A stretch of 64,000 nt of DNA from SZUA-309 sp965232595. GTDB taxonomy: Bacteria; Pseudomonadota; Gammaproteobacteria; Pseudomonadales; Azotimanducaceae. Shown here piece after piece: positions 9,349 to 18,195 of this stretch. Location of the stretch: assembly GCA_965232595.1 (NCBI GenBank), contig OZ246983.1, forward strand, positions 3,348,001 to 3,412,000, given 5' to 3'. The notes beneath the pieces were generated by a model that was not told the origin of the DNA, searched no databases, and saw only the letters and a list, made by a program, of their open reading frames with translations. Both the position numbers and the translations under genes were made by a program. The number at the start of each line of letters is the position of its first letter. Within the stretch, counting starts at the first letter, position 1.

Positions 9349-10782
9349 ATGGATACCTGGGTACGCACACTGTCGGTGGCGATTGCATCTCTCGTTGCCG
9401 GATTTCTTCTGAGCAAGCTGCTCGGCGACGATGTTGCCGGGTCCGGCGCGGCTTTGCCTGCTGAGACGGGTGCCTACGCCGACCTGGTCACGGAGATTGC
9501 CGAAGCACCGATGCCGGTTGTTCGCACCGTGGTGCTTAAGCCCCGACCGACCCCGATCGTTCTGCCATCGGTGAGCTACCGGTTCGTGCCGGTACCCGTC
9601 GTCGAGATGCTGCCCGTCGAGCCCGAAGCCGCTAGCGTTGCCGTGCTGGATGACGAGCCGGGTTTTGCCGATGTGGCACAGCTCGAGGAGGGGCCGCTGG
9701 AGTTGGAGTACGTTGCTACCCTGCACGAAGCAGACGCGGATGTGGAGGACGGCTTCGATCAGCTGGCGCCCGGCACGCTCACCCGGATGACCTGGCATGC
9801 CGGTGAGTCGCTGTACGGCTCGGCGATCCCGACGCCCGTGCTGGTTGCAGAAGGCATGCAGCCCGGTCGGACCCTCTGCCTGTCGGCTGCCGTCCACGGC
9901 GATGAGCTGAACGGCATCGAGATCGTCCGCCGGGTGATGTACTCCCTGAATCCGGAGAAGCTCACCGGTCGCGTCATCGGGGTTCCGATCGTCAACCTGC
10001 AGGGTTTCGAGCGGCACTCGCGTTACCTGCCGGATCGGCGCGACCTGAACCGTTTCTTCCCGGGCAACCCGCGCGGCAGCTCCGCCTCGCGCATCGCCCA
10101 CAGTTTCTTCCACCAGATCGTGACGCACTGTGACGCGCTGGTCGATCTGCACACGGGCTCGTTTCACCGCACCAACCTGCCGCAGCTGCGGGCGAACCTG
10201 CTCGATGAGTCGGTCCTCGAGCTGACCGAAGGGTTCGGTGGCCTGGTGATCCTGCACAGCACCGGCGGCCCCGGGACTCTGCGGGCATCTGCCGTTCGCT
10301 CGGGCGTCCCGGCCGTAACCCTGGAAGCGGGCGAGCCGCTTCGGGTCGACGACAAGGCCGTGGACCACTCGGTGAAAGCGCTGTACAGCCTGCTCGACGA
10401 CATGGGCATGTACAAACGCCGGAGCTTCTGGGGCACGCCGGAGCCCACTTATTACGGCTCCATGTGGGTGCGGGCCGACAAAGGCGGGATGCTGCTCGGC
10501 GACGTGAAGCTCGGCAAGCGGGTGAAGAAGGGCGACGTGCTCGGCTCCGTCACGGATCCGATCACCAACGTCAAGCAGGAGATCCTGGCGCCGCAATCCG
10601 GCCGGGTCATCGGCATGGCGCTGAACCAGTTCGTCATGCCGGGTTATGCCGCGTTCCACCTGGGCGTAGAAGCGCCGGAGGGTGGCGCGCTGCCGGAATC
10701 GCCCAGCGCTGAGGAGATCGACCACTCCGTGGCGCTCGCTGATGGCGTGGTGCTCGACGAGCGGGACGACTCCGACGAATGA
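9349..10782 (+). CDS. Membrane-anchored succinylglutamate desuccinylase/aspartoacylase-family protein
   Basis: A 477-residue protein with an N-terminal membrane segment (about 4-26), a proline-rich linker of about 110 residues, and a zinc carboxypeptidase-like deacylase domain. Zinc ligands are H183 and E186 (AVHGDELNG) and H268 (LVDLHTGS); RDLNRFFPG (231-239) is the substrate-binding loop and a later VTLEAGE carries the probable catalytic glutamate. The C-terminal part (about 375-455) resembles a barrel-sandwich biotinyl-like domain (GDVKLGKRVKKGDVLG, LAPQSGRV). The family cleaves amides of amino acids; the substrate here is unknown. Its end overlaps the next gene by 4 bp (ATGA). Confidence 0.9.
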   Translation: MDTWVRTLSVAIASLVAGFLLSKLLGDDVAGSGAALPAETGAYADLVTEIAEAPMPVVRTVVLKPRPTPIVLPSVSYRFVPVPVVEMLPVEPEAASVAVLDDEPGFADVAQLEEGPLELEYVATLHEADADVEDGFDQLAPGTLTRMTWHAGESLYGSAIPTPVLVAEGMQPGRTLCLSAAVHGDELNGIEIVRRVMYSLNPEKLTGRVIGVPIVNLQGFERHSRYLPDRRDLNRFFPGNPRGSSASRIAHSFFHQIVTHCDALVDLHTGSFHRTNLPQLRANLLDESVLELTEGFGGLVILHSTGGPGTLRASAVRSGVPAVTLEAGEPLRVDDKAVDHSVKALYSLLDDMGMYKRRSFWGTPEPTYYGSMWVRADKGGMLLGDVKLGKRVKKGDVLGSVTDPITNVKQEILAPQSGRVIGMALNQFVMPGYAAFHLGVEAPEGGALPESPSAEEIDHSVALADGVVLDERDDSDE

Positions 10783-11372
10783 GGCGGCTGCTGGCAGCGG
10801 GCCTGGCCCTGCTCTCCATAGCAGCCTGCGCCGACGGCGCTGAAGAGAAACCACCCCCTGCGTCTGCGCCTTCCACGACTCCGCAAAACCCGGAGTTCCA
10901 GGCCGACACAGCCGTTTACCGCTGCAGCACCGCTGACGGCGAAATCCTGCTGGTGACCCGCACCCGCCCGAACGGGCTGCACGTCTTCCTGCCTCCTGAG
11001 CTGGAGGGCGGCTACCTGGACTGCGAGCATGATCGGCGGGCGTCCATCTGGGAGCACGCCAAGCTCAACGGGGTGAGCTTCCGGGCTGTCGGCAACGAGC
11101 CGGGATGGGTGCTCGAGGTGCGGCAGGGTGAGCGTCTGGACCTCAGCTACGACTACGGGCAGAGCACGCTGCGCCTGCCCATCGTCGAAACCGACTCCGA
11201 TCCCGAAGCCCGGACCACCATCATCGTCGGCGCGGAAGACGACCGCCGGCTCGTGGTCACGCTCACTGGCGGTGGTTGCAGCGACACCATGAGTGATGAG
11301 ACTTTCCCTACTCGGGTCGAACTGGCGTTCGGCGAGCGTAAGCTCTCCGGCTGCGGTCGGCCGCTTCACTGA
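10779..11372 (+). CDS. COG3650/MliC-like lipoprotein
   Basis: A 197-residue lipoprotein; the lipobox is LLSIAAC (Cys17). The first half (VYRCSTADGEILLVTR) looks like an MliC-type lysozyme-inhibitor or heme-like beta domain. The second half contains FRAVGNEPGWVLEV and ends CSDTMSDETFPTRVELAF...LSGCGRPL, which is typical of COG3650-type envelope proteins. The ATGA overlap with the upstream deacylase implies translational coupling. A lysozyme inhibitor role is possible but unproven. Confidence 0.8.
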   Translation: MRRLLAAGLALLSIAACADGAEEKPPPASAPSTTPQNPEFQADTAVYRCSTADGEILLVTRTRPNGLHVFLPPELEGGYLDCEHDRRASIWEHAKLNGVSFRAVGNEPGWVLEVRQGERLDLSYDYGQSTLRLPIVETDSDPEARTTIIVGAEDDRRLVVTLTGGGCSDTMSDETFPTRVELAFGERKLSGCGRPLH

Positions 11373-11415
11373 TGCGGCTTCGCTGACAGGGCTGCACTGA
11401 TAGAGGGGAACACCA

Positions 11416-12837
11416 TTGGCTGAGATACCGGAGCTCTGCGCGCTGTCGGCGACGGAGCAGCAGGCGCTGATTGCATCCCGGTCCGTTTCCAGCCGGGAGC
11501 TGACCGAGGCGCACCTGGCCTGGATCGACGCTGTGAACCCGGCGGTGAACGCGATCTGCACCCTGGTGCCGGAGCTGGCGCTGGAGCAGGCAGATGCCCT
11601 GGATGCGGCCCTTGCCGCCGGCGAGGCGCCCGGACTGCTTGCCGGGTTGCCCGCCGGGATCAAGGATCTGGTGAACACCAGAGGCATCAGAACCACCCAC
11701 GGCTCGCCGCTGTTTGCCGCCAATGTGCCCGGTCAGGATGCGCTGCACGTGGCGAGGATGAAGGCGGCGGGCGCGATCATCCTCGGCAAGACCAACACCC
11801 CGGAATGGGGCGCCGGATCGCAGACCTTCAACCCGCTGTTCGGTGCGACCGCAACGCCCTACGCCATGGATCGTACGTCTGGCGGTTCGAGCGGCGGTGC
11901 TGCTGCGGCACTCGCAGCGCGAATGCTGCCGGTGGCGGACGGCAGTGATCTCGGCGGCTCGCTGCGCAACCCGGCTGCGTTCTGCAACGTGGTCGGCTTC
12001 CGCCCGAGCAGCGGCCGGGTGCCGGCGCCTGAGCGGGTCAGCGGCTGGAACGGCATGAGCGTGCTCGGTCCCATGGGCCGGACGGTACAGGACGTGGCGC
12101 GCCTGCTGGCGGTCATGGCAGGGCCCGACGCCGCGGACCCGCTGTCCCGCGCCGAAGACCCATCGATCTTCGCCGCCGACCTCGGCGCTGAGCAGCGCGG
12201 CCGGCGGATCGCCTTCAGCGAAGATCTTGGTTTTCTCCCGGTGGCGGAGCCTGTGCGCGCCGTATTCAGGAACGCCCGCACGCACTTCGAGGCGATGGGC
12301 TGCCAGCTGGAGGAGGCCGCGCCGGATCTGCAGGACGCGCCTGAGGTGTTCCAGGTCCTGCGCGCTCATACCTTCGCAGGCTCGTTTGCCACCATCTACG
12401 AGTCTTCCCAGCGGGACAAGCTGAAGGACACGGTGCAGTGGAACATCGAGAAAGGGCTCGCCCAGAGCGGTATGGATGTTGCCCGGGCGGAAATCGCCCA
12501 CACGTTAATCTACCGCCGAACGCTTGCCTTCTTTGCCGACTGGGACTTCCTGGTGCTGCCCACGACCCAGGTGCTGCCGTTCCCGAAAGACCAGGACTGG
12601 GTGCGCGAGATCGAAGGCGTGAGGTTCGAGAACTACCTTCAGTGGATGGAGATCTGCTCGGCCATTACGGTGACCGGCTGTCCATCCATTTCCATGCCCT
12701 GCGGGTTCAGCCCCGAAGGCCTGCCGGTGGGCCTGCAGATCGTTGGCCCGCCGGGCAGAGATCTGGAAGTGCTGCAGCTGGCCCACGCGTTCGAGGCGGC
12801 AACCGGCTTCGCTGCCGACGCGCCGACGTTTGCGTGA
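11416..12837 (+). CDS. Amidase (amidase-signature family)
   Basis: A 473-residue amidase with the Ser-cisSer-Lys triad: K83 (GIKDLVN), S158 in GGSSGG (156-161) and S182 (DLGGSLRNPA). Such enzymes hydrolyse carboxamides, aryl-acylamides or related substrates in the cytoplasm. The start is TTG at 11416, behind AGAGGGGA. No ATG fits before the conserved N-terminal helix. It lies 43 bp after the lipoprotein gene and 41 bp before an enoyl-CoA hydratase on the same strand. The specific substrate cannot be assigned. Confidence 0.93.
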   Translation: MAEIPELCALSATEQQALIASRSVSSRELTEAHLAWIDAVNPAVNAICTLVPELALEQADALDAALAAGEAPGLLAGLPAGIKDLVNTRGIRTTHGSPLFAANVPGQDALHVARMKAAGAIILGKTNTPEWGAGSQTFNPLFGATATPYAMDRTSGGSSGGAAAALAARMLPVADGSDLGGSLRNPAAFCNVVGFRPSSGRVPAPERVSGWNGMSVLGPMGRTVQDVARLLAVMAGPDAADPLSRAEDPSIFAADLGAEQRGRRIAFSEDLGFLPVAEPVRAVFRNARTHFEAMGCQLEEAAPDLQDAPEVFQVLRAHTFAGSFATIYESSQRDKLKDTVQWNIEKGLAQSGMDVARAEIAHTLIYRRTLAFFADWDFLVLPTTQVLPFPKDQDWVREIEGVRFENYLQWMEICSAITVTGCPSISMPCGFSPEGLPVGLQIVGPPGRDLEVLQLAHAFEAATGFAADAPTFA

Positions 12838-12878
12838 TACTTTAGGTCGCTATCGAATTCTGCCCGGGGAGATGGGGG

Positions 12879-13676
12879 ATGAGCTACGAGACCATTCTGG
12901 TCGACAACGTCGATGGCGTTGCGACCATCACCTTGAATCGGCCTGAGCGCCTGAACGCCTGGACCTATCAGATGGGCGCCGAGCTGTCCCAGGCGGTGCA
13001 GGCGGGCAACGAGGACGATGATGTTCTGGCGTTTGTGGTGACCGGCGCCGGACGCGGCTTCTGCGCTGGTGCCGACATCGGCGATGTGTTCAAAGCCCAG
13101 GCCGAAGGAGAGAACGTGGCCGGCAACGACGCGCCCCGGAACTGGGTGCAGGATGTGCGCACCGCCAAACCCATGGTCGCCGCCATCAACGGCGCCGCCA
13201 TCGGCGTCGGCCTGACTCAGGTTCTGCCGATGGACTACCTGATTGCCGCCGACGACGCCAAGCTGTCGGTGCGCTTCGTGAAGATGGGGCTGGTGCCGGA
13301 GCTGGCAAGCTCGCACTACCTGGTGCTGCGCATGGGATTCGGCAAGGCCAGCGAGCTCATGCTCTCCGGGCGCACGGTGAGCGGCCGGGAAGCAGCAGAG
13401 CTCGGCCTGGTCGATCGGGCGGTTGTTGCGGAAGAGTTGCTGCCCCTGGCACAGGAGGTGGCGCGGGGCATGGGCGACAATCCCCAGTCCTCGCTCCAGG
13501 CGATCAAAGCCCTGGTCTCGCAGAACGCGGCGGAAGGTGATGTCGCGCTGGTGCAGAAGCGTGAGCTGGCTGCGCTCAGCGAAGCCTACAAATCCCCCGA
13601 GCACAAAGAGGCCATTGCCGCCTTCATGGAGAAGCGGGAACCGGACTTCAAAGCGGCTCGGGGCCGGGAAGCCTGA
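12879..13676 (+). CDS. Enoyl-CoA hydratase/isomerase family protein
   Basis: A 265-residue crotonase-fold enzyme. The oxyanion-hole segment GAGRGFCAGADIGDVF is at about residues 57-72, and NGAAIGVGL (about 107-115) forms the second half. Hydration of enoyl-CoA or isomerisation is likely. The ATG at 12879 follows GGGGAGATGGGGG. Its stop overlaps the start of the next crotonase by one base (TGATG), so the two are translationally coupled and may work on the same substrate chain. Confidence 0.93.
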   Translation: MSYETILVDNVDGVATITLNRPERLNAWTYQMGAELSQAVQAGNEDDDVLAFVVTGAGRGFCAGADIGDVFKAQAEGENVAGNDAPRNWVQDVRTAKPMVAAINGAAIGVGLTQVLPMDYLIAADDAKLSVRFVKMGLVPELASSHYLVLRMGFGKASELMLSGRTVSGREAAELGLVDRAVVAEELLPLAQEVARGMGDNPQSSLQAIKALVSQNAAEGDVALVQKRELAALSEAYKSPEHKEAIAAFMEKREPDFKAARGREA

Positions 13677-14461
13677 TGGCTTTCACCGAGCTCAGCTACG
13701 AGGTGGCCGATCACATTGGCGTGATCACCCTGCGGCGGCCGGAAGCCATGAACTCGCTCACCTATACCCTCTACATGGAGCTCGAGGACGCGGTGCGCGA
13801 ATCTGAGGCCCGGGTGCTGGTGATAACGGGCGAGGGCAGAGCCTTCTGCGCCGGTGATGACGTAAAGCAGATTCTCGGCGGCAGCGAAGGGCCGCCGCCG
13901 GAATCGATCGAGCGCGGCAGAAAGACCGGCGGCCTGACGCCGGCAGCCGATGCGATGCTCTACTCGGACATTCCCATCATCGCTGCCGTCAACGGGCCGG
14001 CAGTGGGTTGGGGCATGGAGCTCGCGATCATGGCGGACATCCGTATTGCCAGCACGGCGGCGAAGTTCGGCGAGCTGTTTGTAGTCCGTGGTCTCTGCTG
14101 TGATGCGCCAGGGCTTGGCCGCCTTGCCCAGCTGGTGGGTCGAGCCCGAGCGGCGGAGCTGCTTTTCACCGGTGAGGTGATCGACGCGGAGCGGGCGCTG
14201 GCGCTGGGCCTGGTGTCCGATGTGGTGGCGCCTGAGGCGCTGCTGGATTCCGCCCTGGCGATGGCAGCGAAGATTGCCGCGAACCCGCCGCTGGCGGTGC
14301 GTGCGATCAAAGCAGGGCTGCGGCGAACCCTCGATCCCGATTGGCGGGACACCGGTGCCTGGGCGATCGAGCAGATTCAACGCCTGCGGCAGACGGAAGA
14401 CTCGAAGGAGAGCGTCCAGGCCTTCCTGGAAAAACGGGAGCCGAACTTCTCCGGGCGCTGA
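13676..14461 (+). CDS. Enoyl-CoA hydratase/isomerase family protein
   Basis: A 261-residue crotonase-fold protein with GEGRAFCAGDDVKQIL (oxyanion hole) and NGPAVGWGMELAI. The upstream paralogue differs at the residues that often separate hydratases from isomerases (GADIGDVF versus GDDVKQIL), so the two probably catalyse different steps. The start overlaps the previous stop (TGATG). The gene is convergent with the possible ferritin-like gene at 14505. Confidence 0.93.
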   Translation: MAFTELSYEVADHIGVITLRRPEAMNSLTYTLYMELEDAVRESEARVLVITGEGRAFCAGDDVKQILGGSEGPPPESIERGRKTGGLTPAADAMLYSDIPIIAAVNGPAVGWGMELAIMADIRIASTAAKFGELFVVRGLCCDAPGLGRLAQLVGRARAAELLFTGEVIDAERALALGLVSDVVAPEALLDSALAMAAKIAANPPLAVRAIKAGLRRTLDPDWRDTGAWAIEQIQRLRQTEDSKESVQAFLEKREPNFSGR

Positions 14462-14467
14462 GTCCGG

Positions 14468-14495
14468 GGACGCTGTGGGTCGGCGTGCAGCGTCC
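14468..14495. terminator. GC hairpin between convergent genes (terminator-like, no T-tract)
   Basis: GGACGCTG (14468-14475) pairs perfectly with CAGCGTCC (14488-14495) over a 12-nt loop. It lies between the stops of the convergent hydratase and ferritin-like genes. No T-run follows, as with the hairpin at 2819-2848. Confidence 0.45.
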
Positions 14496-14504
14496 GCAGA
14501 TCTG

Positions 14505-15071
14505 TTACTGCAGGCGCTTCAGCGCTTTCACTTCTTTTTTCAGCGCCTTGATGGTGGCCCGCAGCTCGTCCAGCTCTTCCGATCGCGGCGCGGCCGCACC
14601 GTTGGCATCCGCATCGCCGGCCTTCTTCAGCACAGCCTCGTAGGCGGCCTGCAGGCGCCGACCGCTGTCCCGCTCCTCAGCGATGTAGCGGCCGAGCAGG
14701 GCGCCGGTTTCCGGATCGATGCTGGTGTCTTCGAACAGCCGGGCAAATGGATCCGCTCCCTCACCGCCGAGGGTACCGTTGATGTGCGCCACTTTCTCCG
14801 CGTCGCTGGCATCCGAGCAGACGCAGGCCATCAGCGCGTCGAAGTCTTCGAACACCTGAAACGCGTCGGCTTCCGATACCGGGTAGCCGAGCTCACAGAG
14901 GCGCTTGGTAAACGCCCAGGCGTGCTCGCCCTCGCGGATGGCGACGAAGCGCAAGGTTGCGGCCAGATCGCCGTCGTCCGTTTTCTCCGCCCAGGCGGAA
15001 AGGAAGCGCTCGCCCTTCTTCTCGTTGACGGCGATGGTGTTGAGTAGCGGCACGTAGCTGGGCTTGCCCAT
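14505..15071 (-). CDS. Unknown helical protein, possibly ferritin-like, coiled-coil C-terminus
   Basis: A 188-residue protein starting at the ATG at 15071, preceded by AGGAAGGAT. The open frame runs on upstream to 16532, but that part is only the antisense of the S41 protease gene. The N-terminal 130 residues look all-helical, with an ExxH motif (E47-H50, REGEHAWAF) that suggests a ferritin or rubrerythrin-like di-iron fold. Residues 155-188 form a lysine/leucine heptad-like coiled coil (LRATIKALKKEVKALKRL). Only one ExxH motif is clear, so metal binding is speculative. Confidence 0.75.
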   Translation of the reverse strand: MGKPSYVPLLNTIAVNEKKGERFLSAWAEKTDDGDLAATLRFVAIREGEHAWAFTKRLCELGYPVSEADAFQVFEDFDALMACVCSDASDAEKVAHINGTLGGEGADPFARLFEDTSIDPETGALLGRYIAEERDSGRRLQAAYEAVLKKAGDADANGAAAPRSEELDELRATIKALKKEVKALKRLQ

Positions 15072-15245
15072 GTCGAATCCTTCCTGATGTCCCTGAGCGG
15101 AAAGAATAACCCCGGGATGGCTCGGGACGTTAATGCCGGGGAAACTTCCGGATTCGTGATCTGGGCCTCGATCCGGACCTGCAGGCATGACGTTTGTCCG
15201 ACCGGGACGGGCCAGCGTGGGCTGAGAATGGTGTAAGATCCGGGC

Positions 15246-16721
15246 ATGCAGTACCCACTTAAGTCCCTGATTTTTATCGCCCTTATCTCCTTCTTCGTCA
15301 CCGGCTGCGGTGGTGGCGGGGGAGGTGGCGGTAACAACAACCGAAACGTCGCCGCTGCTCCGCCGCCCACCGGTGGTGGGGGGCTGCCAGCTGCGCACTC
15401 CCAGTGCTCGCTCGCCGAAGCGCGCAGCGAAGTGCTCGACATCATGGAGAACTTCTACTTCTTCAACACCTTCCCGGCGCAGGAAGCCAAGTACGCAGAC
15501 GTCCGCTCGCGCCTGTCTTCTTTCGGGTCTGTCGACGCGCTGCTCGACGAGCTCCGCTACCAGCCTGGCAGCTTCGACCGGGGCTTCACCTACTACGCCA
15601 CCGTGGAAGAAGTGGATCAGTTTTTCAGCGCCGGTGAGTTCTTCGGTTTCGGCTTCACTGTCGGTATCGACGCCGGTGGCGACTGGCGCCTGCTCGACGT
15701 GTTCGGTGGCTCTCCTGCAGACGCAGCGGGGCTCACCCGTGGCGCCACGATACTCGCCGTCGACGGCACGCCGACCAGCAGCCTGAACGTGAACGCGGAG
15801 TCGACTTTCGGGCCTTCTGAGGTCGGCGTGCAGCGAACGCTGGATGTGCGCCTGCTGGACGGCACCCCGGACACGGTGACGCTGACCAAAGCAGCCGTCG
15901 ATCTCGATCCGGTCCCGCCCGATCGCGTGCGTGTGTTCGATGTGGGCGGGCGGATGGTCGGCTACATCTTCTTCCGTACCTTCATCGAGAACGCGGACGA
16001 TCTGCTCCGCGACGCCATGGTGGAGCTGCAGGATCAGGCGGTTGCGCTCGGCGGCACCGGGATTGACGATCTGGTGATCGACTTCCGCTACAACGGCGGC
16101 GGCCTGGTCAGCACCGCCGAAGTGCTGGGCTCGCTGATGGCAGGCAGCGCCCGGCAGGGCAACAACACGCTGTTCTTCCGCTATGAGTACAACGACTGGG
16201 TCACCGACAACTACGGGGACTCGTCGGACTTCCGCTACTTCCGCAACGAGCCGGCGACGCTGGAAGGCCTGGAAAGCGTCTATTACATCACCGATGCCGG
16301 TAGCGCCTCTGCCAGCGAGCTGACGATCAGCGGCATGGAGCCGTACATGAACCGTTCGGTGGTTGTTGGCGGCCGGACCTTCGGCAAGCCCGTGGGCCAG
16401 TGGGGGCTCGAGTACTGCAACGAGTCCATGGTGCTGTTCGTGGTGACCTTCCGCACGGTGAACGTGGATGGCGAGGCCGACTACTACACGGGCATACCGG
16501 AGAACTGCACGGTGGCGGACGATTGGGATCACCTGCTTGGCGATCCGGAGGAAGGTCGCCTGGATGCGGTGCTGGACGACATCGAGGCAAATGGCGGCCT
16601 CTGCCTGCCGAGCCAGCCGGTGATGCAGGCGGCGCAGAGCCTGAGCGGTGCGCCGATCTTCGAGCTGCCGGATGCCGTTGCCGGGCCCAGCCTGGCGGCT
16701 AAGCTCATCCGCGCCTTCTGA
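15246..16721 (+). CDS. S41-family (C-terminal processing) peptidase, lipoprotein
   Basis: A 491-residue lipoprotein protease with lipobox FVTGC (Cys21) followed by a polyglycine run. A PDZ-like domain lies at about 133-182 (GSPADAAGLTRGATILAVDG). The catalytic region has the nucleophile within GSASASE (352-358) and the general base K381 (GRTFGKPVGQ). S41 enzymes cut periplasmic proteins near their C-termini. No Shine-Dalgarno precedes the ATG; TAAGAT lies at 15234-15239, only 6 bp upstream, so a leaderless transcript is conceivable. It is divergent from the gene at 14505-15071. Confidence 0.9.
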   Translation: MQYPLKSLIFIALISFFVTGCGGGGGGGGNNNRNVAAAPPPTGGGGLPAAHSQCSLAEARSEVLDIMENFYFFNTFPAQEAKYADVRSRLSSFGSVDALLDELRYQPGSFDRGFTYYATVEEVDQFFSAGEFFGFGFTVGIDAGGDWRLLDVFGGSPADAAGLTRGATILAVDGTPTSSLNVNAESTFGPSEVGVQRTLDVRLLDGTPDTVTLTKAAVDLDPVPPDRVRVFDVGGRMVGYIFFRTFIENADDLLRDAMVELQDQAVALGGTGIDDLVIDFRYNGGGLVSTAEVLGSLMAGSARQGNNTLFFRYEYNDWVTDNYGDSSDFRYFRNEPATLEGLESVYYITDAGSASASELTISGMEPYMNRSVVVGGRTFGKPVGQWGLEYCNESMVLFVVTFRTVNVDGEADYYTGIPENCTVADDWDHLLGDPEEGRLDAVLDDIEANGGLCLPSQPVMQAAQSLSGAPIFELPDAVAGPSLAAKLIRAF

Positions 16722-16724
16722 GCT

Positions 16725-16778
16725 GAACAGGCCTGTTCTCAGAACAGGCCTGTTCGCAGAACGGGTGGAGGCCCGTTC
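16725..16778. repeat. Tandem 14-bp palindromes plus a related inverted repeat
   Basis: The perfect palindrome GAACAGGCCTGTTC occurs twice, at 16725-16738 and 16742-16755, in a 17-bp period. A third inverted repeat with the same ends follows: GAACGGG (16759-16765), 6-nt loop, CCCGTTC (16772-16778). As DNA this looks like a multi-site operator for a dimeric regulator; as RNA the two palindromes would fold into one 14-bp hairpin. No T-run follows. It lies between the S41 protease and the EstB-like hydrolase genes. Confidence 0.75.
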
Positions 16779-16792
16779 AGGGATCGGTTAGC

Positions 16793-16816
16793 CTTCCGGA
16801 TCTTTTGATCCGGAAG
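16793..16816 (+). promoter_or_regulatory. Hairpin burying the ribosome-binding site of the next gene
   Basis: CTTCCGGATC (16793-16802), a TTTT loop and GATCCGGAAG (16807-16816) form a 10-bp perfect stem. The 3' arm carries the only Shine-Dalgarno-like sequence (CCGGAAG), 8 bp before the ATG at 16825. Translation of the hydrolase should be low unless the hairpin opens, for example by heat, by a protein, or by ribosomes. Confidence 0.65.
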
Positions 16817-16824
16817 TACCCATC

Positions 16825-18195
16825 ATGTCCAACGCACTCGGCAGAGCCACTGCTGCTGCCCTGATCCTCTTTGTTGCCGCCCTGATCTCGACTCAGGGGC
16901 TGGCCAGAGAAATTCCTGAAACCCAACCGGCTCGCGTCGGTCTCGATGCCGAGCGCCTCGAGCGTATCGGCGAGTACATGAATCAGGCCGTTGCCGACGG
17001 CACCATGGTCGGCGGCCTTGCCCTGATTGCCCGCAACGGGCGCATCGCCTATTCGGAAACCTGGGGCATGCAGGACCGGGAAGCCGGTGAGGCCATGACG
17101 GAGGACGCGCTCTTCCGTATCTACTCCATGACCAAACCGATCACCGCGGTGGCGCTCATGATGCTCTACGAGGAGGGGCTGTTCTTCCTCAACGATCCGG
17201 TAGCCAAGTACATTCCTGAGCTTGCCAACCTGCAGGTCGCACGCTCGACGGCGGATGGTGCCAACACCCGGATCATTTCCGACGGCACCCAGAGCATGAC
17301 CGTGGGTGAAGGGGACCAGGATCTGACGGGTCAGACCCGCAAGCCGACCCGGCAACCGACCATCCGCGACCTGCTGACTCACACCGCGGGCTTCACCTAC
17401 GGCGTGTTCGGCAATACCGAGGTGGATCAGATGTACCGGGAAGCTGGAATCATCATCACCAATCCGGATCTCGAGGACTTCGTCACCAAGCTCGGCCAGA
17501 TCCCGCTGCAGTACGATCCCGGCACCCGCTGGCACTACAGCGTGTCCGTGGACATCCAGGGCCGGCTGGTGGAAGTGCTGTCCGGCATGAGCTTCGGTGA
17601 GTTTCTTCAGAGCCGCCTGTTCGGGCCGCTGGACATGGTGGACACCAGCTTCTTGGTGCCTGCCGGGAAGATGGATCGGCTGGCGCAGCTCTACACCCCG
17701 GACGGCACCGCCGAAGGTGCCGATGGCTTCCGCCGCATGGGCCGGGGCCCGCTGATCGTCGCGCCGGAGTCCACCAGCGCCGGCTACATGGAAGGGGCGA
17801 CCTTCGAAAGCGGTGGCGGCGGTCTGGTCTCAACGGCCAGAGATTACCTGCGGTTTTCGCAGATGATGCTGAACGGCGGCGAGCTGGACGGCGTGCGCAT
17901 CCTGTCGCCGAAAACCGTGGAGCTGATCACCACCAACCACCTGGGTGATATCCAGATGGGCTTCGGCCGCAGCGGCGTGGGCTTTGGACTCGGCTTTGCG
18001 GTGGCGCTGGATCAGGGTGACATCGGCGAGATTGGCTCTGCCGGCGAGTACAACTGGGGCGGCGCTGCCGGTACCCGGTTCTGGATCGATCCGGAAGAAG
18101 ACCTGATCGGCATTTTCATGGTGCAGAGCATCCCGCACCGGACCCGGCTGGCACAGACCTTCAAGGTGCTGACCTATCAAGCCATCGTCGAGTAG
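16825..18195 (+). CDS. Exported EstB-like serine hydrolase (beta-lactamase fold)
   Basis: A 456-residue protein with a signal peptide (about 1-27, ending GLA), the catalytic S-M-T-K at 101-104, a W-H-Y-S motif in the Y-x-N position (about 236-239), and WGGAAG as the third motif. This set is typical of EstB-type (family VIII) carboxylesterases and related hydrolases, not true lactamases. A close relative lies at 55429-56718 but without a signal peptide. Its last 20 bp overlap the next open frame, whose probable ATC start lies inside this gene. Confidence 0.9.
   Translation: MSNALGRATAAALILFVAALISTQGLAREIPETQPARVGLDAERLERIGEYMNQAVADGTMVGGLALIARNGRIAYSETWGMQDREAGEAMTEDALFRIYSMTKPITAVALMMLYEEGLFFLNDPVAKYIPELANLQVARSTADGANTRIISDGTQSMTVGEGDQDLTGQTRKPTRQPTIRDLLTHTAGFTYGVFGNTEVDQMYREAGIIITNPDLEDFVTKLGQIPLQYDPGTRWHYSVSVDIQGRLVEVLSGMSFGEFLQSRLFGPLDMVDTSFLVPAGKMDRLAQLYTPDGTAEGADGFRRMGRGPLIVAPESTSAGYMEGATFESGGGGLVSTARDYLRFSQMMLNGGELDGVRILSPKTVELITTNHLGDIQMGFGRSGVGFGLGFAVALDQGDIGEIGSAGEYNWGGAAGTRFWIDPEEDLIGIFMVQSIPHRTRLAQTFKVLTYQAIVE

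Noticed and set aside
9277..10854. 525-codon open frame antisense to the aspartoacylase-like gene
   Set aside because: Arg/His-rich shadow of a recognisable gene, with no Shine-Dalgarno or domain.
15072..16532. Upstream extension of the possible ferritin-like gene on the minus strand
   Set aside because: The extra 487 codons are antisense to the S41 protease; the ATG at 15071 has a strong Shine-Dalgarno and begins the sensible protein.
16725..16778. SOS box (LexA site)
   Set aside because: The GAAC-N6-GTTC spacing differs from the Gram-positive box (N4) and from the gammaproteobacterial CTG-N10-CAG box, and the next gene is not a DNA-repair gene.
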